Below, in pieces: positions 58,420-64,000 of a DNA stretch of 64,000 bases. Position numbers and translations under genes: made by a program. Numbering within the stretch: position 1 is the first letter of the stretch; every line of letters begins with the position of its first letter. The notes under the pieces were generated by a model, which ran no database searches, was not told where the DNA came from, and saw only the letters and a list, made by a program, of their open reading frames with translations. The stretch is from Holothuria scabra (Eukaryota > Echinodermata > Holothuroidea > Aspidochirotida > Holothuriidae): contig CM074200.1 of assembly GCA_037179385.1 (NCBI GenBank), forward strand, positions 31,189,884 through 31,253,883, in the 5' to 3' direction.

Positions 58420-59086
58420 TGCAAAGATATTACAAGCATAGATACCAAACTTAAAATGGCGCGGTGACTCCTCATGGACCCCGAATCGGAGGGGCGGAAG
58501 TGCTGATCACGTTTTGAAAGCTAACAGTTAATTGATATCTCCCTGTAGTACAAATACGTGTGATTTTAAAACATTGCAATTCTTGCAAACACAGGTTTTC
58601 AATGAATTACACTTACTTGAAAAAGTTTTAGGCTTCTTCGTCTGCTTTCTGCTTAAGAACATTTGAACACTAACGCAAAACGACTGGTTTGAAATTCATT
58701 GGCTTACTGATTGGTCAGTCTCTATTGTCTCTGTACAAGCGCACATCTATACACGCGTTTACATTCTTACGCGCTTACAACACAAAATCAACTACTATAG
58801 GTTTTTTCCAAGCACGCGAAAGTTCGCATCAATTTACTCCGGACTACACACGGAGAAATGCTTTTTGCGCGTACAGAACTCGCTTTGAAAATGCACGCCC
58901 GCTGACATCTCGTCACAATGGAATTTTCTATTACATATGAGTATCTGTGCACGCAGATAATCGAATAGAACTCTGCGCATGTCAAATGAACACTTCCTAC
59001 CCTCCGATTTAGCCTCCGTGAGGAGTCAGCGCGTCTAACAGTGTAGGGACAGGGGTTTGGTATCTACGTTTATAATATCTTTGGGG
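58420..59086. mobile_element. TIR element, tandem copy 2
   Basis: Same structure and order of words as 57733-58419 (GCGCGGTGACTCCTC, ATCGGAGGGGCGGAAGTGCT, TACACGCGTTTACATTCTTA, ending ATAATATCTTTGGGG). The head-to-tail pairing suggests unequal exchange or insertion beside a pre-existing copy. Confidence 0.8.
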
Positions 59087-59295
59087 TAAAAAACAGTGCA
59101 CAAATTATTTGGGTCCGTACAACTACAAGATGAAAATGTGACTTATCTGCCGAGATTAAAGAAAAACTAGTCATTCTTGTCCAAAATGAATCATTCATAT
59201 TTGTGACAAATCCTGATTACCATGATAAAGTAAAATTATTTAACGTGTGGGAAAAATAGAGGATTATCACATGACGCCACAATACTTCCCTGTGG

Positions 59296-60045
59296 CATGG
59301 GCGTCCGCAGAATCTTTTACAAGGGGGGGGGGCAAGGTCATTCATGGATGATTGAATTGTGTACACTATCTAAGCGGAGCGCCACCATCAGTTGGCGCGG
59401 AGCGTACAAGAAAATTTTGGGTCTTACAAACCCTCCAGATGGCCGGAAACGACACTTGGCGAGTGTAATAAGCTGCATGTACCCAGCCCTGAAACAGGAA
59501 TTTCATGTCTGTAATTTTTAGATTTTTAGAATTTTCAATCTAAAAAAATTGTTGAAGGTAAATCTGCCTCTCGGTCACGACCTCGCACGCCTGAGCACGA
59601 TAAAACTTACAACTGTCAAACAGCCTGTATAGGCCTATATCCGTTACCCAATTATGAATCATCCCCCCCCCCCCCCATATTCACCACTTGAGATCAGCAC
59701 GGGACCAAACCAAGACCAACGCATTCATCAATAGTCGGATGCCATATGCACACTACATACTTGACAACTAGTACAATTTTGGCATAGTTTTTACAATTAC
59801 AAATTTCCAATAGATATTACGAATGATGGTCCCCAAATTACGATTTCACTGTTCAGCATACCATCTTCTCTTTTGCTATTCCTGGTCAAATGTCCGTATA
59901 TTTCAGTAGAAACTGACGCTGTGAGTGAAGATATTTTGATGATTTATTTTTAATTTTTTTTTATTTTAATTTTTAATTAATTTTTTCACAAGTTTGATTT
60001 TCCGAGGGGGGGGGGGGGCAAGTGCCCCCCATCCGGACGCCCATG
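59296..60045. mobile_element. 750-bp hAT-like element
   Basis: Inverted ends CATGGGCGTCCG and CGGACGCCCATG. The flanks CCCTGTGG (59288-59295) and CCCTGCGG (60046-60053) match at 7 of 8. G-runs lie just inside both ends (59323-59332, 60006-60018). Inside, 59376-59475 carries the motif shared with other elements (CTATCTAAGCGGAGCGCCAC, GTTGGCGCGGAGCGTA, CCAGATGGCCGGAAACG), although the termini differ from the CAGTGGCGTAGC group. Confidence 0.88.
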
Positions 60046-60437
60046 CCCTGCGGCCATGTTGGACTACTGTAACTACGCAGTAGATCACACTCGACGCGCT
60101 TCTACGATGAATGTGTATACACCGCGAATATCACAGTGCCCACTGTGCAGTGCTTTAAGCACAAATTCACGCACGATTGCCTCCAGCATGGCGGATCCGT
60201 GACCTAATTGCAAAGCTTCTATAGCAAAGTTATGGGTAATCCCCAGTTCAATGGTAACAATTCATAACATTTACGTTTATAGCAGATACTGTTAGAATTA
60301 TTTCCTCTTGAGTAGGGACTTATATTGCATTGCAATGTTTAAGCCTATTGAAGGAACATGGGTCGTTCATTTTTCTCTTAAAACGTACTCCTATTTTGCC
60401 TGACCCGACCTGATTTCTACTATAGAATAGCCTAATG

Positions 60438-60844
60438 CAGTGGGGTAGGAAGCAATATAAAAGTGGAGGGGGCAATTTTGCTCTATGCACCTCACCCTAC
60501 CCATTTGAGCAAGAACTATTTTTTAATAAAAAAAAAATAATTAATGCCATACTTTATTTTTTTTCAAATGAAACTGAAAAAGGTGGAAATACTCCTCTTC
60601 GCCAGCCGTGCTATAATATACAACAATTCCAGTAAATCTATGCCCTCTGCAACAGTGGCTCAGCTAGAAGTTTTTCCGGGGGGGGGGGGGGGGACAAGCA
60701 GCCACATTTTCTGATAACACTGCCACATAAGTTTTTGCTCAAGTTCTGTTTAGAATTGTATTGTCAAATTTAATTATTCTGCTGTAACTATTTTCTCCTC
60801 TTCCGCCCTTTTTTCCCATCCACTTGGTACGCTTTTGACATTAA
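60438..60844. mobile_element. fragmentary transposon ends
   Basis: CAGTGGGGTAGGAAGC (60438) with AGTGGAGGGGGCAA, and CAGTGGCTCAGCTAGAAG (60655) with a 16-base G-run, look like isolated left ends of hAT-like elements. No partners or target duplications were found. Confidence 0.4.
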
Positions 60845-61141
60845 AGGACCAGTTCTCTCACCCCAAACAGTACCAATTCTCCTAACCTTCTTACTGAAGC
60901 CCCTCCCACAATTATCTGAAATTCATCCTCATCCAGATACAATCTCAGTTTATTGCTTCTAGGTAAGTATAGAAAAACTCAATTTATGTCATCAAAACAC
61001 TCTCAGTACCGTTCATGCTTTGTAATATAAGCTTTGGTACTCTGCATTGTTTGAATTAGCTGTCAATCAAAGAGCTGAGTCAATTGAGAATTTCGGTACC
61101 CGGGTTCCAAAATTGCAGTTTGGGGTGAGAGTTTTGGCCCT
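60845..61141. mobile_element. TTAA-flanked MITE, copy 2
   Basis: 297 bp flanked by TTAA (60841-60844, 61142-61145). Full-length match to 33835-34130 in the same orientation, with scattered substitutions. Confidence 0.85.
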
Positions 61142-61283
61142 TTAAGAAAATCAGCTCCTTATCAATGTCTGCCATGTTCGATAATGGAACAAATTTGTAA
61201 GCTGCAAATCCTGTCAGTATCATCCGGTCAAATTTTTACCGTATGCGGCAGTAATTTTTGCCGTCATAATGTGAACAACTATG

Positions 61284-61345
61284 CCGGATTGCCGTTGTCG
61301 TTGCCGTTGCCGTCACCGTTGCCGTTACCGTTGCCGCTGCCGGTA
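61284..61345 (+). repeat. hexanucleotide GTTGCC microsatellite
   Basis: CCGTTGTCGTTGCCGTTGCC-type run with variants (GTCACC, GTTACC, GCTGCC). It yields an artificial PLPLP frame. Confidence 0.85.
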
Positions 61346-61509
61346 TATGTATGCCTTTATACGTGTGGCCACTAGTTCCATTGTTCTGCCCGAAGGACGA
61401 CATCTTGATTGTGTCGTCAATCGCAAGGTCTATTGTTAGAGCGTGACAATTTAAATGCGCGTGTACAGGTGCACTGGTGAAGACAATATAGGAACTAGCC
61501 AATCAGTAG

Positions 61510-63590
61510 GACCATACCACGGACTTCCTATACATGGACCAGTGGCTTAGCCACTGGGTGGCACGTGGGGCACGTGCCCCCCACAGCAAAGTTTTCCCCC
61601 CAGGTAATCCCCATCCCATGGCAATCTGCCCCGCTCAACATGTTGTGAGCATGCGCACTTACATTTTATCTGCTGAAATGATGAAAGGTGAGTGGCCAGT
61701 TTCTTCGAACTACGGGCAGGTTTCACTTGCCCTCCCTGGTCTCGCTTCGTGGCACTGTATGCATACACCGGTAACTAAGAACGCGTTAATCAGTCATGTG
61801 TGTATCCTTTGTAGAAAACTATGATGTGGTCTCACAAAATCGCGGTGAGTCAGGTCAAAATGTTTATTGGAGCTTGGGTATACATGTGCACTCAATCGTG
61901 CTAGGGGGCTCTTCGTGTGTTAAGTCTCATTTTGCTCCCAAACCCCTCTCAATGTGAGACATGAATGCAACATGAATACTGTCAAAAGTTTACAAACTTT
62001 TCCATTTTCAAAGAGGAGTCTTGAAGAAACATTGAAAATCAAACGATAAGGAGCACGTAGGCCGCAAATACTGTCTGTATCGTATTCACGTAGGTTTTCA
62101 CCCAGCTTGTACACTAAGTACGAATGATGATAGGTTAAACGCTTTAGCCATGCTATCAATTCAAAAGAAGTTCATAAGAGAGAATTCAAATTTTAATCAA
62201 CGTGTAATTAAAATGTTTGCTCATCTCAAAGAAAGACGAATGCATTATCATAGCCACGGGAACCTCGAGCCAGTTGTAAGACTAAATTCAATGAAATAAT
62301 GGTGAAGTTTGCAGTCAGTTTAATACTCATTAAATGCCATGTGAAGGCAGAGAAATGCTTCGTTCTATAACCCCAATTTTGTATAAATATCGCGGAGCTT
62401 CCGGGGGCTTCGCCTCATGGACCCCCACCAGGGGCCCTAAGGCGGGCCCCTGGACCCCACGCCGTAGGTGGGAGAGCGCGCTCCCACGGCACCTCGGGCG
62501 CCGTTGGTCTATTCCCACCAATACAAATATGCCCCTCCATGTATTTAGACTACGAGCCGCCACGGGTTGTCAGTCAGACTCATCAAAATGTAGTTCCGAT
62601 AGTCTCACCATAGTTATCCCTGAGTTATATGTTGTGCCCGCCTATAAAAATCTGTGCGCTCCCCAATGCCCCCTGGTAAAAAAAATCCTGGCTACGCCAC
62701 TGACATGGACAGAGCATGCTGCACGGTACACTGTCGCTACGGCACGTGTGAGAAAATTAGGCACAGCAAGATTGCTGTCTGCTACAGTTTTGTGTGCGAG
62801 TGTGTGAAAGTTTGGACTTGCTCAAATAAATCAACAGATTTTGCAAGAAAGTTGAAATATTTTTCGAAATAATGCAAGGTAAGGTCAAAATCACTAAAAG
62901 TATGGCATGAATATGATATTGTTTCCCATTCAAGTTAAACTTTTGCTTAAAATATTACGTCGTCCTCAAATCACACAAATTATAGCTTCACGGCGGCCAT
63001 CTTGGTGCGCCTTTTTTGTCCCAGTCGGTTGTGACAATGTACGGAAAGGACGCTTTACATGCTCTGCCCATCTATAGAGGGAGTCCGTGGTCCATGCATA
63101 CGCCAGTCACTGCATGTGCATATTGAAAAAATCAAGCTAAGAAAGCTTGAAGAAAACTAGTGTTCCATGCACGGACTTCCTATATACATGAACAGAGGGT
63201 GTAACGCGTGCGTCGTATTCTTAGATTGTAGCTACCAACTGGGGCCAAAAAAAAGGCGAATCAAGATTGCCGCCGTGAAGCTATAATTTGTATGATTTGA
63301 TGACGATTCTGTAATATTTTAAACAAAAGCTAAACTTGAAGGGAAACCAAAATCATATTCCCGCATGCGTGAACTGATTTTGACCTTGCATAATTTCGAA
63401 AATATTTTTAGTTTTCTGTTGAAGATCTGTTGATTTGAAATAGACCTACTTGAGCAAGTCCAAACTTTCACAAACACGAAACCAAAGCAGACAGTCGTCT
63501 TGCTAAGCCTATACTCATAGGTATGGTGGCGAACATCTACAGCGCAGTATGCTCTGTCCATGTGTAGGAAGTCAGTGGTTCCATGTAAGC
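61510..63590. repeat. long foldback, left arm split by a transposon
   Basis: The left arm, 61510-61539 plus 62711-63040, is the reverse complement of the right arm, 63225-63590, with roughly 370-nt arms and a ~185-nt centre once the insertion is discounted. Matched words include CATGGACAGAGCATGCTG, GTGAAAGTTTGGACTTGCTC and ATTATAGCTTCACGGCGGC. The arms are clearly diverged, so the foldback is old. Confidence 0.85.
61540..62702. mobile_element. hAT-like element inserted in the foldback arm
   Basis: Ends CAGTGGCTTAGCCACTGG and TCCTGGCTACGCCACTG. Flanked by a perfect 8-bp duplication, ACATGGAC (61532-61539 and 62703-62710). It contains GCTTCCGGGGGCTTCGCC (62397) and a GC-rich patch 62397-62510 shared in part with 26540-26720. 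No transposase frame; the 157-codon frame at 62334 runs out across the element's end. Confidence 0.92.
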
Positions 63591-64000
63591 AGAACTTATT
63601 GAGTAATGATGCTTCTTAGTACATAATTTTGCACTATAGCAAACTTTAGAAAGAGCATGTAGGCCTAGACTTAGGCCTAGAATACAATAATAAGCGATGT
63701 TAACTTTTCGACTGCTCCTGTGTTTCGCGCAACTGGTGTCCTCTGTTGATTTTTACTCGGCTGGGCAGCTCCATTCTTCTACATTCTGCGTGCAATCGCG
63801 AGATCACTGCACTCGCAAAATCGAAAGTACACACATATGTTACTGCGCATGTTCTATGCCAACCGGTGTCAACTTGAGACGTAAGCGTTGTGAATGAGTC
63901 TATAACCAAAATAAGTGAAAAATGTCATAACTAGCCCCGGGCTGCTGTCCCCTACTAACCTCTCCTACACTAGCTGTGATCACTTGCGTACACTCACAGT
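63591..64000. other. unannotated end of window
   Basis: A 66-codon plus frame (63697-63897) starts MLTFRLLLCFAQLVSSVDFY, signal-peptide-like, but overlaps an equal minus frame and has no recognised domain. Confidence 0.35.

Noticed and set aside
61184..61502. Pro/Leu-rich and Ala/Thr-rich frames
   Set aside because: Products of the GTTGCC hexanucleotide repeat.
62334..62807. 157-codon plus-strand frame and a 77-codon minus frame
   Set aside because: The frame crosses the right end and target duplication of a hAT-like insertion, so it cannot be an ancestral gene.
1..64000. CRISPR array, operon or prokaryotic contig
   Set aside because: Spliced exons, SINEs, LINEs and hAT-type elements show this is animal nuclear DNA; tandem repeats here are satellites without unique spacers.

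Overview
The window is animal nuclear DNA: AT-rich, intron-dominated and full of transposable elements, with no operon-like gene packing. The two clear genes are an invertebrate-type (i-type) lysozyme and a laccase-type multicopper oxidase. Together with the repeat style (hAT-like elements whose ends read CAGTGGCGTAGC next to long G runs, L1/Tx1-like and CR1-like LINEs, tRNA-derived SINEs, TTCA arrays) they point to a marine invertebrate deuterostome, probably an echinoderm. The species call is an inference from gene content and repeat style only.

Region 1, 0.5-33.6 kb, minus strand: five exons (33586-33634, 28805-28957, 25643-25813, 6511-6681, 502-704) join with consensus splice sites and the same phase at every junction. 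They give a 248-residue secreted protein: signal peptide, two cysteine-rich modules ending in VKCCF, then a full i-type lysozyme domain with both catalytic acids. The gene spans about 33 kb because its introns are packed with transposons. These include two Tx1/L1-like LINEs, a CR1-like LINE, at least four hAT-like elements, a TA-flanked TIR element ending 9 nt into an intron beside exon 2, a Harbinger-like element at 29.6-32.0 kb with a MITE next to it, and a partial intragenic duplication.

Region 2, 33.6-50.6 kb: mostly repeats and apparently non-coding DNA. It holds TTAA-flanked MITEs, a tandem array with nuclear-receptor-like sites (37.9-38.9 kb), a SINE, a CR1-like LINE tail, a degenerate exon resembling a sugar transporter, and dispersed MITEs.

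Region 3, 50.6-56.1 kb, minus strand: the last two exons of a multicopper oxidase with all C-terminal copper-ligand motifs and a hydrophobic C-terminus. The upstream exons were not found and probably lie beyond the window. Their intron holds a ~20-bp palindromic array split by a 161-bp hAT-like MITE.

Region 4, 56.1-64 kb: SINE, a tandem pair of TIR elements, hAT-like elements with 8-bp target duplications, a TTAA MITE, and a long foldback whose left arm was split by a hAT-like insertion.

The two genes share a strand but nothing shows that they work together, beyond both encoding secretory-pathway proteins.
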